64,000 nt of DNA from Salinibacter sp. 10B (GCF_002954405.1 NZ_MQWC01000004.1:3948613-4012612), one strand, 5' to 3'. Positions 53,526 through 62,867 are shown, counted from the first letter of the stretch. Numbers and translations are program-made. Notes: generated by a model not told the origin, from the sequence alone.

Positions 53526-54722
53526 CTACAGTCCCACGGCGACCAGTCCCAGAAGCCAGCTGCAGCCCAGCGCGGCATAAATGCCCAGAATGTATCCCGC
53601 CACGCCCATGAGGAGTCCCACCGGGGCCATCGCCGGTAGGTACACGCCCGCCACGATGGGGGCGCTAGCGGCTCCGCCTACATTGGCCATGCTGCCGGTT
53701 GCTACAAAGAAGAGTGGCGCGCGGACCATCCGGGCGGCCGCCATGAGGAACGCGATGTGGATCGCAATCCACACGATGCCGGCCAGCAGGTAGAGGGGCA
53801 CGTCGAGGACGGCCATGAGGTCGGCCTTGGCCCCGATGGAGGTGAGCAGGAGGTAGAGCGCAAAGTAGCCCATCCGCGACGCGCCTGCGTTCTCCATCTC
53901 CTGAAGAGGGGTAAACGAGAGGAGCAGGCCTGCCGTCACTACGATAAGGATGGCCCACGTGCCGGCTGTGATAATGGTCGGATCCCCTAGTTCCGGCAGT
54001 CCGTCTGCGATGGCCTTTGCGCCCACGGTGGCGGCAAGGGCAATGCCCACCATGACCGACAGGTCCCGAAGTGTGACGGGACGCCGATTGTCGTCCGCGT
54101 TTTTCATCTTTTCCTGCAGCGCATCCATCGTGGAGGTGTCCGCCTGCATCCAGGTGTCAAACCGATCCTGATAGGCACTGAGGAAGATGAGCACGCCCAT
54201 CCACCCGTACCCTGCCACCACGTCTACCACCAGCAGGGGGCCGAGCGTACTGTCTGGGGTTCCCACGCTCTGCTTCATGGCCACCATGTTGGCTGTGCCC
54301 CCAATCCAACTGCCCGAGAGGGCGGCAAATCCCTTCCAGGCCATCGGGTCTTCGAAGAAGGGCCCGAAGATCGCAAAGGCGACCGGTCCCCCCACAACAA
54401 TGCCGAGCGTGCCTGCACACATCATGAACAGGGCCATGGGACCGAGGCGGAGGATGGCCTTCAGGTCCACCGTGATCATCAGCAGAAAAAGCGAGAATGG
54501 AAGCAGGTAGGTCGACATCCAGTCGTAGACCGCGCTTTCGGCCGGCGTGATCCCGATGGTGGTGCACAGCATCGGCACGAAGTACGCCCAGATCACCGGC
54601 GGCAGGTATCGAAACACCGACTCCAAAGCGTCAAAGGAGTCGAGCCAAAAGACCGTGCCCAGAATCGCAGTAAAGAGGGCTATGATCGCCATCGGCTCGG
54701 AGACGAGGGGGGAGGCAAACAC
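53526..54722 (-). CDS. DUF819-family membrane protein
   Basis: A 398-residue polytopic protein of the DUF819/YjcL family with about ten helices. SGSWIGGTANMVAMKQSVG, the YFALYLLLTSIGAKADL segment and SMANVGGAASAPIVAGVY are characteristic; the two GGTAN/GGAAS motifs suggest an inverted-repeat carrier. Substrate is unknown. The frame extends to a TTG at 54794, but the family N-terminus resembles SPLVSEPMAIIALFTAILG, so GTG 54722 was preferred; ATG 54692 is also possible. It is divergent from the acetylglutamate-kinase-like gene. Confidence 0.8.
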   Translation of the reverse strand: MFASPLVSEPMAIIALFTAILGTVFWLDSFDALESVFRYLPPVIWAYFVPMLCTTIGITPAESAVYDWMSTYLLPFSLFLLMITVDLKAILRLGPMALFMMCAGTLGIVVGGPVAFAIFGPFFEDPMAWKGFAALSGSWIGGTANMVAMKQSVGTPDSTLGPLLVVDVVAGYGWMGVLIFLSAYQDRFDTWMQADTSTMDALQEKMKNADDNRRPVTLRDLSVMVGIALAATVGAKAIADGLPELGDPTIITAGTWAILIVVTAGLLLSFTPLQEMENAGASRMGYFALYLLLTSIGAKADLMAVLDVPLYLLAGIVWIAIHIAFLMAAARMVRAPLFFVATGSMANVGGAASAPIVAGVYLPAMAPVGLLMGVAGYILGIYAALGCSWLLGLVAVGL

Positions 54723-54907
54723 GGGCAGGGATGGGTTACGAGAAAACGAGAAAAGTACCGCCCATAAGCTGTTATCTGAGCCGGACAGGGTCAAGGGGCG
54801 GTGGACTGCGCGAGCAAAGGTGCAGGGCCGTCGGGAACGATTTCCGCAATGTTCGATGCTGTGGGGTGTCCCTCATTGGTTTTCCTCTTAACACCGCGAG
54901 GTTTTTC

Positions 54908-55639
54908 ATGCAGACCCTGTACGTCGTCTATCTTGATCGACATCACTTGGGCGACGAGCTCTTTTTGAAGTCTATGGCCCAGCATTTTGCGGAAGGAGCG
55001 AGTGGGGAGCCGGCCTGTCTCCTTGTGCATGGCAGTGGCGAGAAGGTCGAGCGCACCCTTGAGTCGAAGGGCTACTTTCCAGAGCGGACCGACGGGGTGC
55101 TCGACCTGGACACGGAGGAGCAGCGCCGACTTGTGGAGCGGGCGGTGCGGGAAACCAACCAGGAAATTGTGGCGACGCTCACCGACGAGGTGGTATCGAC
55201 AGTGGGCATTCAGGGGGTCGACCGAAACCTTCTGGGGCTGGATGAGGACGGACAAATTACCGCTACGAACGTGGGATGGATGGCAGCCCTCCTCAAGCAG
55301 CGCGTGGTCCCGGTCGTGTCGGCCCTCGTTGAGCAGGAGGACGCCGGGACACGAGAAGTGTGGGGAGCCGACGTGGTTGTGGCGCTGGCTCAGGCGCTTT
55401 CCAGCTCGTTCGACCCGGTAGCCTGTGGGTTTACCACGTCGGATCAGCCCGGTCTTCGGGATGCCACGGGCATGAAGGACGAAGTGGGGGCGGATGTCCT
55501 CGACACGGCGGACGAAATACCCGAGCCTGACGCTCTTCGTCGCATTCATCGGGCGGGCGTTCCCCTGTTGATCACAAACGTACAGGGTCTCCTCGGAGGA
55601 GAGGAACCGCAGGGAACCCGGCTCCAGGGGGCTGATTAA
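54908..55639 (+). CDS. Acetylglutamate-kinase-like protein, probably degenerate
   Basis: A 243-residue protein resembling the amino-acid-kinase fold of ArgB. VHGSGEKVERTLESKGYFPERTDGVLDLD matches the VHGGG...G..P.F.DG.R.TD block of acetylglutamate kinase, and VRETNQEIVATL, STVGIQGVDRNLL and NVGWMAALLKQRVVPVVSAL continue the alignment. The catalytic Lys of the N-terminal K-x-GGS motif is missing (YVVYLDRHHLGDE) and the nucleotide-site Lys near the C-terminus is not obvious, while HGGG has become HGSG. It could be a divergent enzyme, a regulatory relative or a pseudoenzyme. It is short compared with ArgB (about 260-300). ATG 54908 is the start. Confidence 0.65.
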   Translation: MQTLYVVYLDRHHLGDELFLKSMAQHFAEGASGEPACLLVHGSGEKVERTLESKGYFPERTDGVLDLDTEEQRRLVERAVRETNQEIVATLTDEVVSTVGIQGVDRNLLGLDEDGQITATNVGWMAALLKQRVVPVVSALVEQEDAGTREVWGADVVVALAQALSSSFDPVACGFTTSDQPGLRDATGMKDEVGADVLDTADEIPEPDALRRIHRAGVPLLITNVQGLLGGEEPQGTRLQGAD

Positions 55640-55812
55640 CCCCGTTCAATCGGGGCTGAACTTGAACCTTTTGACAAATTACGTTCGGAACGGGCATCGG
55701 CGTGTCTCCCCCGGAATTCCACCTTGACAGCGGTAGAGGGACGTATTACCTTCTTCGTTCCTAATCGAATCGCGCAATTCTACTTCCAAGAATCTGACGG
55801 AGGCGATCCGGC

Positions 55813-56004
55813 ATGAGTACATTCGACGAACGCTACAGCCAGCTTACCGACGTGGTAGAGGGGGCTGAAGAGGACCTGATGAAGTTTTACGAGAAGGGCA
55901 ACAAGGCTGCGGGAACCCGAGCCCGGAAGAGCCTGATGGAACTGAAGAAGCTCGCCCACGAAATCCGGCAAGAGATTCAGGATATTAAGAACAACGATCT
56001 CTAG
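55813..56004 (+). CDS. Histone-H1-like small protein
   Basis: A 63-residue helical protein. FYEKGNKAAGTRARKSLMELKKLAHEIRQEIQDIK is the signature of the short Bacteroidota histone-H1/Hc1-like family, thought to bind DNA or contribute to nucleoid structure. The N-terminal half is acidic, the C-terminal half Lys/Arg-rich. A good intrinsic terminator follows at 56051-56080. The A+T-richer leader (55640-55812) includes TTGACA at about 55732, a possible -35-like element, but this could not be confirmed. Confidence 0.85.
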   Translation: MSTFDERYSQLTDVVEGAEEDLMKFYEKGNKAAGTRARKSLMELKKLAHEIRQEIQDIKNNDL

Positions 56005-56050
56005 CAGCACGGTCCCGCTCGGGACGCAAAAAAGGCCGTCATACGGTACG

Positions 56051-56080
56051 GGCTATGTCGTTTCGGCATAGCCTTTTTTT
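56051..56080 (+). terminator. Rho-independent terminator after histone-like gene
   Basis: A 10-bp stem GGCTATGTCG/CGGCATAGCC (56051-56060/56064-56073, one G-T pair, TTT loop) followed by seven T (56074-56080). It lies 47 nt after the histone-like stop and well before the next start. Confidence 0.9.
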
Positions 56081-56253
56081 CTTGTTCTTTGCGGGGTTTT
56101 GGGCAAGAGTCACGAACTGATTCCGTTCTTTTTCATTCTGGAGGAGGCGTTCCAGGGCCAGGCCGTACGTCCCGTGGGTATCGAGAGCGAGTACCGGATT
56201 CTTCGGTCTGACGCGTCTGGCTTTCCTTTCCCCCACCGTAGGACCCCCCTTGT

Positions 56254-57225
56254 ATGATTCACCGTGCCTTTTGCTTTTCGGCTTGCATACTCTTCGCCGT
56301 TCTGGCTTCTGTTGTCTCCGCTCACGGACAGAGCGCAGATCCCGTCCCTGATCCAAAAGACCCGACGGAAGCAGCTCCAGATTCGCTGATTGGGGTTTGG
56401 CAGTACGGGGCCACCGCGCGCCTTAACGTCTCTCAGGCCGCGTACAAGGATTGGGAAGAAGGGGCGGGAAACAGTTCACTCACGTTTGCCACCACTCTGG
56501 GAGGACAGGCCAGCCAGCGGGGAGAGAACTGGATCCAGGCCCACGAGCTTCGCCTCGCATTTGGCATCATCAATCAGTCCAACACCGAGGGAAGGGATTT
56601 GCGGAAGTCGGAGGACCAGATCCTGTGGAATTCCAGCATTCGATACGAGGGAAGCCGGTTTTTTCAGGTTTTCAATCCGACGATTGCGGCTGATCTCCGG
56701 ACACAGTTTGCGAAGGGATTCGATTACTCCGCGAATCCCTTCGAGGGAGAGGTGCCGGACGAGGATCCGAGGCTTGATCAGAACACTCCGGTACAGACAT
56801 CCGCTTTTCTCTCTCCCGCCTTTATTACCGAGTCGTTGGGCTTGACTTACGAGCCCTTTTCCGATGTCACTATGCGCCTCGGTGCGGCGTCGAAACAGAC
56901 GATTGTACTGGAGGAAGACTTTCGAGTCCTGTACGGAGTCTCCGAACGGAAGCGGATGCGTGTGGAGGCGGGGGCAGAGTTTGCCTCGGCCCTTGACCGC
57001 AATCTTACGGAGAGCATCCGGTACCGCTCACAGCTGAATGTCTTTTTCTCATTCAATCAGCTGGAGGAGCCGCCCGACGCCCGGTGGCAAAATACCATCA
57101 ACCTAGAAGTCAACGACTGGCTCAGCACGGATCTCCAATTTGTAGCCCTCTTTGATGAGGACATCACCGATGCTATTCAGCTAAAGGAGACCATCTCTGT
57201 GGGGCTGTCGTTCACGCTTCTGTAG
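56254..57225 (+). CDS. DUF3078 outer-membrane protein
   Basis: A 323-residue exported protein with a signal peptide ending near SAHGQSAD. GVWQYGATARLNVSQAAYKDWEEGAGNSSLTFATTLGG is the DUF3078 signature (W-x-x-GG.NS), followed by alternating beta segments and a C-terminal SVGLSFTLL typical of outer-membrane barrels. The family is widespread in Bacteroidota and of unknown function. The next gene begins 5 nt after its stop, so the two are very likely co-transcribed. Confidence 0.85.
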   Translation: MIHRAFCFSACILFAVLASVVSAHGQSADPVPDPKDPTEAAPDSLIGVWQYGATARLNVSQAAYKDWEEGAGNSSLTFATTLGGQASQRGENWIQAHELRLAFGIINQSNTEGRDLRKSEDQILWNSSIRYEGSRFFQVFNPTIAADLRTQFAKGFDYSANPFEGEVPDEDPRLDQNTPVQTSAFLSPAFITESLGLTYEPFSDVTMRLGAASKQTIVLEEDFRVLYGVSERKRMRVEAGAEFASALDRNLTESIRYRSQLNVFFSFNQLEEPPDARWQNTINLEVNDWLSTDLQFVALFDEDITDAIQLKETISVGLSFTLL

Positions 57226-57229
57226 CCCG

Positions 57230-59605
57230 ATGAGGTTGGATCGGGGACTGGGGACAGAAGGATCGGCAGAGGGAGGGGACGTTTCGCGTGGTTTCCTCAT
57301 CTCCCAGACGCATCCTGTGTCTGTATCATTACGTCGCTGCTGGACTTTGCTCGTCGGGACGCCAGCGGGGCGCGTCTGTCTCGTTTACACGGGGCTTGGC
57401 CTGGCGCTGTGGCCGGTGCCGTTGTTGAACGTGCTGCAGGTGGAGTCAGCGGCGGTGGTCGCGTTCGTCTCATATTTTGCTGCGGGCTGGGCCGCTCTTG
57501 CCTATTTCCGGGCGGGAGAGGACGCGATACTACGAGTCTTGGGACGGCAGATGCTGGCACTGGGAGTGCCTTTGGGAATGCTCTCGCTGTCTCGTTTTTG
57601 GGCTCCCAATTGTACGTACGGTCAGGGCCTCCTCTTTTACGCTCTTTTCCCGGGCATTACGGTCGTTTTTGCTGTTGCCCTTGCCTACGGAATTTCAGGA
57701 GCCAATCCCTCGCGCCCCTATCTGGTACTGGGCGGAATCGGCGTTTTGGTTGGGGTCGGAGGGCCGGTGTACGACCTGGGATTCCATCCCCAATTTTATA
57801 CCTACAACCACGTGTTTGGGGGAATTCTTGGGCCGATCTACGACGAGCAGTTGGCCGTCCGACCAGGGCTCTTCGCATTTCGGGGCCTGACGCTTCTCTG
57901 GGCAGGTGCAACGGGACTTCTGGGGCGTGTGCTTCGGGGGAAGGGGGGACGCTGGGGACTTGCGGGTATTGCGGTCGGCATTGCGTGCATGTATGTATTT
58001 GCGGCACCGCTCGGATTCAACACAACCGAGGCGCATTTGCAGGCAGAGCTGGGGGGGCATGTGCGTACGGCAAACGTTGATCTATACTACGACCCGGACC
58101 GGCTCGGGCGGCGGGCGGTGGAAGCCCTCGCGGACGATCATGAGGCCTACTACGCGCGCCTTCGAGATCAGCTGCAACTCGGAGGGGAGGAAACGGGGCG
58201 AATCCAGAGCTATCTCTATCCGAATCCAGACGTGAAGGCGCGGCTGACGGGAGCACGGTACACAAGTGTCTCGCCGGTGTGGCTGGGAGAGCCTCAGGTA
58301 CATCTCCTTGTGGGACAGGCGGAGGCAAGTCTGGGACACGAACTTGCCCATGCCGTAAGCCGCCCGTATGGATTGCCGGGACTTCGGGCCTCGTGGGCCC
58401 CCGGGTTGGTGGAGGGATGGGCGGTGGCACTGGAGCCTCCGTCGCCGGTGCCGTCGCCGCATGATCTTGTCCGCGTGGCGGCAACCACGGATACGACACT
58501 AGCGCTTTCCTTATCGGCCGAGGCCCTTGCGGGCCGACTTACTCCGTGGGGGTTCTGGACGGGGCGGGGGGCGGTCTCGTACGCCACCATGGGATCGTTC
58601 GTCCACTTTCTATTGGAGGAGTATGGCGCCGAGCGCCTGAAACAGGTGTATGCCTGGGGGGATTTCGAGACGGTTTACGACCGGTCCCTCTCCACGCTGG
58701 TGCAGGAGTGGACGGCCTTTTTGCAGAGACAACCTTTTGTGGCACGGGCCGCCCATGAAATCGTGACACAGCAGTTTACGCGGCCCTCACTCTTTGAAAC
58801 CGAGTGTCCGCATTACGTCTCTCCCCACCGAAGACACCTGCAGGCTGCCCAGCGTGCCCGCCGCCGCGGTGATTCCGTAAAGGCGAACCGGCAGGTGCAG
58901 GCAGCCCTAGAGGCAGAGCCTCGCTACGCCGCCGCGCATGCCGCCCTCGCCCGGCGCCGCCTGGCGGAGGGAGCGCCCGCCGCGGTGCGTCGCCAGCTCG
59001 ACACGCTTGCTGCGCCCTACCAGACGACGGAGCTCTATCTACACCAGGCCGATGCCTGGGCGCTTCTGGGAGATGCAGCTACTGCCCGACGGATCTACGA
59101 ACGAGCGGCGGATCGTATTCCGCGGTATGCCCCCGCCGCCCGCGTACGCCTGATGCTCCGAACCGCGAGTGCCGATCGCCCGGCCGTGCTTCGGAAGCTC
59201 ACGAGTGACCACTCGGCGCTTCGGCAGGCGGAGGCCCTGGAGACTCTAGCGGTCGAAGACAGGGGGGTAGTTCAGGTTTGGCAGGCACTTCGATACCAGA
59301 ACGCCCATCGCTATGCGCGTGCGGACTCGTTGTGGCGCCGGGGGCTACAACCGATTCCGAATGAATGGAGTCGCGCTGAGCAACAGGTCTGGCATATTCA
59401 ACGGCGGGCCTGGGCGGCTGAGGCGGCCTACCGGGCCGGGCACTGGACGCGAGCTGAGACGCAGGCCCAAGCAGCCGCGACCCACGCGCGGGCACTTGGA
59501 GCACAGGCCTGGGCCGAATCAATCGCAGCCTGGGCGGAGCGTGCGACTCGGGCACGGGGCCAACCGAAACGGGATCGTGAGGTCCACACTTCTGAAATGA
59601 ACTAG
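57230..59605 (+). CDS. Membrane-anchored gluzincin-like peptidase with C-terminal TPR region
   Basis: A 791-residue protein of three parts. Residues about 35-265 contain seven or so membrane helices with a TYNHVFGGILGPIYDE loop. A soluble domain follows with the zinc motif HELAH (370-374) and a downstream Glu395 in GLVEGWAVALE, giving the HExxH-x20-E spacing of gluzincin peptidases; SYATMGSFVHFLLEEYG is a typical later helix. From about 540 a helical region with AAHAALARRRLAEGAPAAVRRQLDTL and further repeats looks like TPR or TPR-like units. The complete zinc site argues for an active peptidase on the periplasmic side. It is coupled to DUF3078 and followed by the T9SS plug gene. Confidence 0.75.
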   Translation: MRLDRGLGTEGSAEGGDVSRGFLISQTHPVSVSLRRCWTLLVGTPAGRVCLVYTGLGLALWPVPLLNVLQVESAAVVAFVSYFAAGWAALAYFRAGEDAILRVLGRQMLALGVPLGMLSLSRFWAPNCTYGQGLLFYALFPGITVVFAVALAYGISGANPSRPYLVLGGIGVLVGVGGPVYDLGFHPQFYTYNHVFGGILGPIYDEQLAVRPGLFAFRGLTLLWAGATGLLGRVLRGKGGRWGLAGIAVGIACMYVFAAPLGFNTTEAHLQAELGGHVRTANVDLYYDPDRLGRRAVEALADDHEAYYARLRDQLQLGGEETGRIQSYLYPNPDVKARLTGARYTSVSPVWLGEPQVHLLVGQAEASLGHELAHAVSRPYGLPGLRASWAPGLVEGWAVALEPPSPVPSPHDLVRVAATTDTTLALSLSAEALAGRLTPWGFWTGRGAVSYATMGSFVHFLLEEYGAERLKQVYAWGDFETVYDRSLSTLVQEWTAFLQRQPFVARAAHEIVTQQFTRPSLFETECPHYVSPHRRHLQAAQRARRRGDSVKANRQVQAALEAEPRYAAAHAALARRRLAEGAPAAVRRQLDTLAAPYQTTELYLHQADAWALLGDAATARRIYERAADRIPRYAPAARVRLMLRTASADRPAVLRKLTSDHSALRQAEALETLAVEDRGVVQVWQALRYQNAHRYARADSLWRRGLQPIPNEWSRAEQQVWHIQRRAWAAEAAYRAGHWTRAETQAQAAATHARALGAQAWAESIAAWAERATRARGQPKRDREVHTSEMN

Positions 59606-59667
59606 ACCCTGCGCCCCCGGTTCATGCCCGCACGCGTTAGGTTTTTCGGTCAGGACGTTGTTGTGGA

Positions 59668-60987
59668 ATGCGATCAGTGGTGTGTTGGGGGCTCCTTCTC
59701 GGCGGGACAGCGCTCGTTCTTTTTGGGGGGAGTGGATGTGTGTCGTCTGAGCAGGCCGAGGGGCAGGCCGACGACAGTGTGGCCACCCGGTCCGAGACAC
59801 CTCGCACGGCCGGGCCTTCTTTGGCTCCGCAAGACGAGGACATCCGGACTGTGCAGTTGTATCGAGGAGAGAATGAGCGAAATCTGCCGATCACGTCTCT
59901 TCAGTCTCCGGAGCCGCTAACCCTGGAGTTTGACTTAATGGCGCAGCAGGGCCGGCCACTCTCCGTCTATTTTGTGCACGCCAACCGGGAGTGGAAACGC
60001 GATCTGTCGCCCAGCCAGACCCTGGAATCCTACCACGACGACCGGCTTGTGGACTACCGGGGGTCTCAGGGAACGGAGGTCCCTTACGTTCACTACGAGT
60101 ATCGCTTCCCGAACGACGATATCCGCTTCCGGGTGAGCGGCAACTACATCCTGCGTGTTACGGAGCAGGGACGGCGAGACTCCGTGTTGTTCGAGCGTCC
60201 GTTCTTCATCAGCGACGAGACGGGGGACTTGCAACTTGGGGCGGAAGCCCTCATGGTGCCGGGGCAGCGACAACGATCTCTTCGGCCCATCGCCCGGTAC
60301 AATCCCCCCGCAGCGCTGAGAGGAGACCCGTTCGGCTACACGGTGTGCTTCGTGCGCAATGGGCGGCTGCCGGATACGCGATGTCAAGGTCGTCCCTTGC
60401 TCGCTCAACAGCCCCGACTCGAGTTCGAGTTGGATCGGGACGAGGCCTTTGCTCCGATCACGGCCGACTACACCGTTGACCTCGGCGATCTTCGTACCGG
60501 AGCGAAGATCGAACGGACGAACCGCACCGTGTCCCCTCTAGAGGTGTTGCTAGAGCCCGACTACGCCCAGTTCTCGGGTCGGGATCTCGATGCCGCCCTG
60601 AACGGACAAATCGTGGTGAAGGCGGCGGTGGACGGACGCGCAACACCTGCGCTCACTGCCGAATACGTGGAGACTACGTTCGCATTCGTCCCACCGCGGG
60701 AGCAGCCCCTTGCCGGGCGCGTGGTGGTCGCCGGAAGCTTTTCCGGCATGAATCCCGCTCAGGGCACCCGGATGGAGTGGCGGCCCCTTCGCGGGCGATA
60801 CGAGGGCGAGATCTTGTTGAAGCAGGGCCTATACCAATACTTTTACCACACGCCTGATGCTCGGCTCCGAGACGCCGTTCGCCGATCACAGGCCCGCATC
60901 CAGAGTATCTATACCAGTTTTGTGTACTACGAAGATCCGAGTGTAGGCACTGATCGGCTCCTCCGCGTCAACAGTGTCCGCCGGTAG
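59668..60987 (+). CDS. Type IX secretion plug-family lipoprotein (DUF5103)
   Basis: A 439-residue exported protein. The N-terminal helix ends in a lipobox-like GGSGC (Cys24). PLTLEFDLMAQQGRPLSVYFVHANREWKRDLSPSQTLESYHDDRLVDY and VPYVHYEYRFPNDDIRFRVSGNYILRV are the DUF5103 signature; in the Flavobacterium type IX secretion system this protein plugs the SprA channel. Its presence suggests that the organism has a T9SS, consistent with a Bacteroidota relative; the other components lie elsewhere. It follows the gluzincin-TPR gene by 62 nt in the same direction. Confidence 0.85.
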   Translation: MRSVVCWGLLLGGTALVLFGGSGCVSSEQAEGQADDSVATRSETPRTAGPSLAPQDEDIRTVQLYRGENERNLPITSLQSPEPLTLEFDLMAQQGRPLSVYFVHANREWKRDLSPSQTLESYHDDRLVDYRGSQGTEVPYVHYEYRFPNDDIRFRVSGNYILRVTEQGRRDSVLFERPFFISDETGDLQLGAEALMVPGQRQRSLRPIARYNPPAALRGDPFGYTVCFVRNGRLPDTRCQGRPLLAQQPRLEFELDRDEAFAPITADYTVDLGDLRTGAKIERTNRTVSPLEVLLEPDYAQFSGRDLDAALNGQIVVKAAVDGRATPALTAEYVETTFAFVPPREQPLAGRVVVAGSFSGMNPAQGTRMEWRPLRGRYEGEILLKQGLYQYFYHTPDARLRDAVRRSQARIQSIYTSFVYYEDPSVGTDRLLRVNSVRR

Positions 60988-61077
60988 TCGTTGATCTCCC
61001 GTGGGTCAGCGTCCGACCGCTCATCCGTTTTCGGGAGTGACTGCACACAGAAAGAGTCGGGCCGCGGGGGCTGTCCG

Positions 61078-61110
61078 AAAAAACTGCCCCATCCCGGAAG
61101 GAATGGGGCA
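61078..61110 (-). terminator. Rho-independent terminator of the cold-shock gene
   Basis: On the minus strand TGCCCCAT and ATGGGGCA (61103-61110 and 61085-61092) form an 8-bp stem with a 10-nt loop, followed after one G by six T (61083-61078). It lies 31 nt after the cold-shock stop codon. Confidence 0.88.
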
Positions 61111-61140
61111 GAGGCATGCACAAAATGGGGGACGAAACCG

Positions 61141-61356
61141 CTACCCAATGACGACCACGTCTTGTGCATTGGGGCCCTTATCGGTATGCCCGACAGTAAA
61201 CTCGACCCGGTCATCCTCGTCGAGACTCTTGAAGCCTTCCGTGTCGATTTCGCTGTAGTGCACAAAGAGGTCCTCACCTCCCTCTTCGGGGACAATGAAT
61301 CCGTAGCCCTTCTCGTTGCTGAACCACTTCACGGTTCCGGTCTGTCGCTCTGCCAT
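61141..61356 (-). CDS. cspA: Cold-shock protein
   Basis: A 71-residue OB-fold RNA chaperone. [19 protein letters not shown] contains RNP1 (KGYGFI) and [10 protein letters not shown] contains RNP2 (LFVHYS), with [28 protein letters not shown] closing the barrel. ATG 61356 gives the usual [12 protein letters not shown] start. A long A+T-rich leader precedes it, in keeping with cold-shock genes. A strong intrinsic terminator follows. Confidence 0.96.
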   Translation of the reverse strand: MAERQTGTVKWFSNEKGYGFIVPEEGGEDLFVHYSEIDTEGFKSLDEDDRVEFTVGHTDKGPNAQDVVVIG

Positions 61357-61699
61357 GGTGCTGCGTTGAGTTTCGAAATAGAAAAAGCATATACACAGCG
61401 GCAGAGCACCCGATAATCTATCGCCCGGCGTCCACGGGGACGCGTACCGAGAGATGTGATGAACTGCCACTCTCCAGTACAATACGGTATTGTAAGGCCC
61501 AATGTCAAAGTCTCTTTGCAATTTTTGGCTTGTTCGGAGGTGGACCAAGTCCTTTTTCTAATTCTATCTACGAATCTATATCGTCTTCTGGGAAAAACAG
61601 GGGCCACACAGGAAGGGCGGATTCGAATGAATCCTTGTCCTCTTGAATGAATTGGAGGGATGTGATTCATCGCAACGTTCCCTACACTCTACAGCCTTC
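61357..61699. other. Divergent cspA leader region with a dyad
   Basis: No gene. A 343-nt stretch that is A+T-richer than its surroundings. It must hold the cspA promoter and long leader and the promoter of the gene at 61700. The 17-nt dyad at 61479-61495 is the only clear structure. Confidence 0.45.
61479..61495. repeat. 17-nt dyad TACAATAC-G-GTATTGTA
   Basis: Two perfect 8-nt arms around one central G. It is 123 nt upstream of the cspA start and 204 nt from the start at 61700. It may be an operator for either gene; no second copy was found. Confidence 0.5.
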
Positions 61700-62740
61700 A
61701 TGTCGTACCTCATCTATGGCGCTTACGGCTACACTGGTCAGCTTATTGCCCAACGCGCTGTAGAGGAGGGACACGAGCCGGTTTTGGCCGGCCGTGACGA
61801 GGAGGCGTTGGAGACCATGGCCTCCAGCCTTGGATTGCCCTTTGAGGTTGTGTCGCTCAAGGCCCCGGGGCGTCTCCAGGCCGTGCTCAACGACGCGGAG
61901 GCGGTCGTGCACTGTGCCGGTCCGTTTGTCCGTACCACGGGGCCGATGGCGGCGGCGTGTTTGGAGACCGGCACGCACTATCTCGACATTACCGGCGAGA
62001 TTCCGGTGTTTGAGGCATTGGCCGATCGAGGAGCGGCGGCGGAGCGGCGAGACGTCATGCTGCTGCCGGGCATCGGGTTCGATGTGGTGCCGACCGATTG
62101 TCTGGCGCGCTCGTTGGCTGAGGAGGGGGGCTCGGCGACGACGCTCGAATTGGCCGTCTATGGGTCGGGGGGAATTTCTAAAGGCACTCTCAAGTCTGTG
62201 ATCGAGCACGCGGACGTTGGCGGGCGCGTGCGACGACAAGGAGCGCTCGTCGAGGTGCCCCTTGGGTGGAGTACGCGCACAGTCGATTTTGGGGACCGGA
62301 CCCGCACGGTGGTGTCGATCCCCTGGGGAGACCTCGTAACGGCTCATCACAGTACCGGCATTCCGAATATAACGGTGTATGTGGCGCTGCCGCCGATCGG
62401 GCGTCTGGCCTTTCGGATGGGCGAGTATCTAAAAGGACTGCTGGGGTGGCCTCCATTGAAGACGCTTCTGCAGCGGGGCGTGGATCGGTGGATGGACAAT
62501 CCCTCTTCGGAGGCGCGCCGGAACGGGCGCACTCGCGTGTGGGCGTCCGTTCGGGAGGACACCGGCGAGCGTCGGACTGCTCGTCTTACAGGGCCGGAGG
62601 CCTATACCTTTACGGCGCGGACCGCCGTGGAGGCGGCGGGGCGCGTCATGGAGGGCACAGCGCCGCCGGGCTTTCAAACGCCGTCGACGGCATTTGGGGC
62701 GTCGTTCGTGGCCGACATAGAAGGTGTGGAGTGGGAATAG
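61700..62740 (+). CDS. Saccharopine-dehydrogenase-like NAD(P)-binding protein
   Basis: A 346-residue protein of the saccharopine dehydrogenase-like/trans-acting enoyl reductase family. YLIYGAYGYTGQLIAQRAVEEGHEPVLAGRD is the dinucleotide-binding N-terminus; VVHCAGPFVRTTGPMAAACLETGTHYLDITGE and MLLPGIGFDVVPTDCLARSL are family blocks. Substrate is unknown; related proteins act in lipid reduction. ATG 61700 is the start, since upstream sequence has no homology. It is convergent with the CoA-binding gene at 62868. Confidence 0.88.
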   Translation: MSYLIYGAYGYTGQLIAQRAVEEGHEPVLAGRDEEALETMASSLGLPFEVVSLKAPGRLQAVLNDAEAVVHCAGPFVRTTGPMAAACLETGTHYLDITGEIPVFEALADRGAAAERRDVMLLPGIGFDVVPTDCLARSLAEEGGSATTLELAVYGSGGISKGTLKSVIEHADVGGRVRRQGALVEVPLGWSTRTVDFGDRTRTVVSIPWGDLVTAHHSTGIPNITVYVALPPIGRLAFRMGEYLKGLLGWPPLKTLLQRGVDRWMDNPSSEARRNGRTRVWASVREDTGERRTARLTGPEAYTFTARTAVEAAGRVMEGTAPPGFQTPSTAFGASFVADIEGVEWE

Positions 62741-62867
62741 GGGATGTCGTGTCGACCGACTTGTGCATGGGCCAGCGTACCTGTATTCCCTTCGTCTGGG
62801 TCCGTGCTTCGGATCGCACGAGTCTCGTGTGGTGGAGCGACTCTGCACCCATGGGGGCCGTTGGTCG

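Noticed and set aside
56012-56025. GTCCCG-CT-CGGGAC hairpin after the histone-like gene
   Set aside because: Followed by an A-run rather than T on the plus strand; the real terminator is the stem at 56051-56080.
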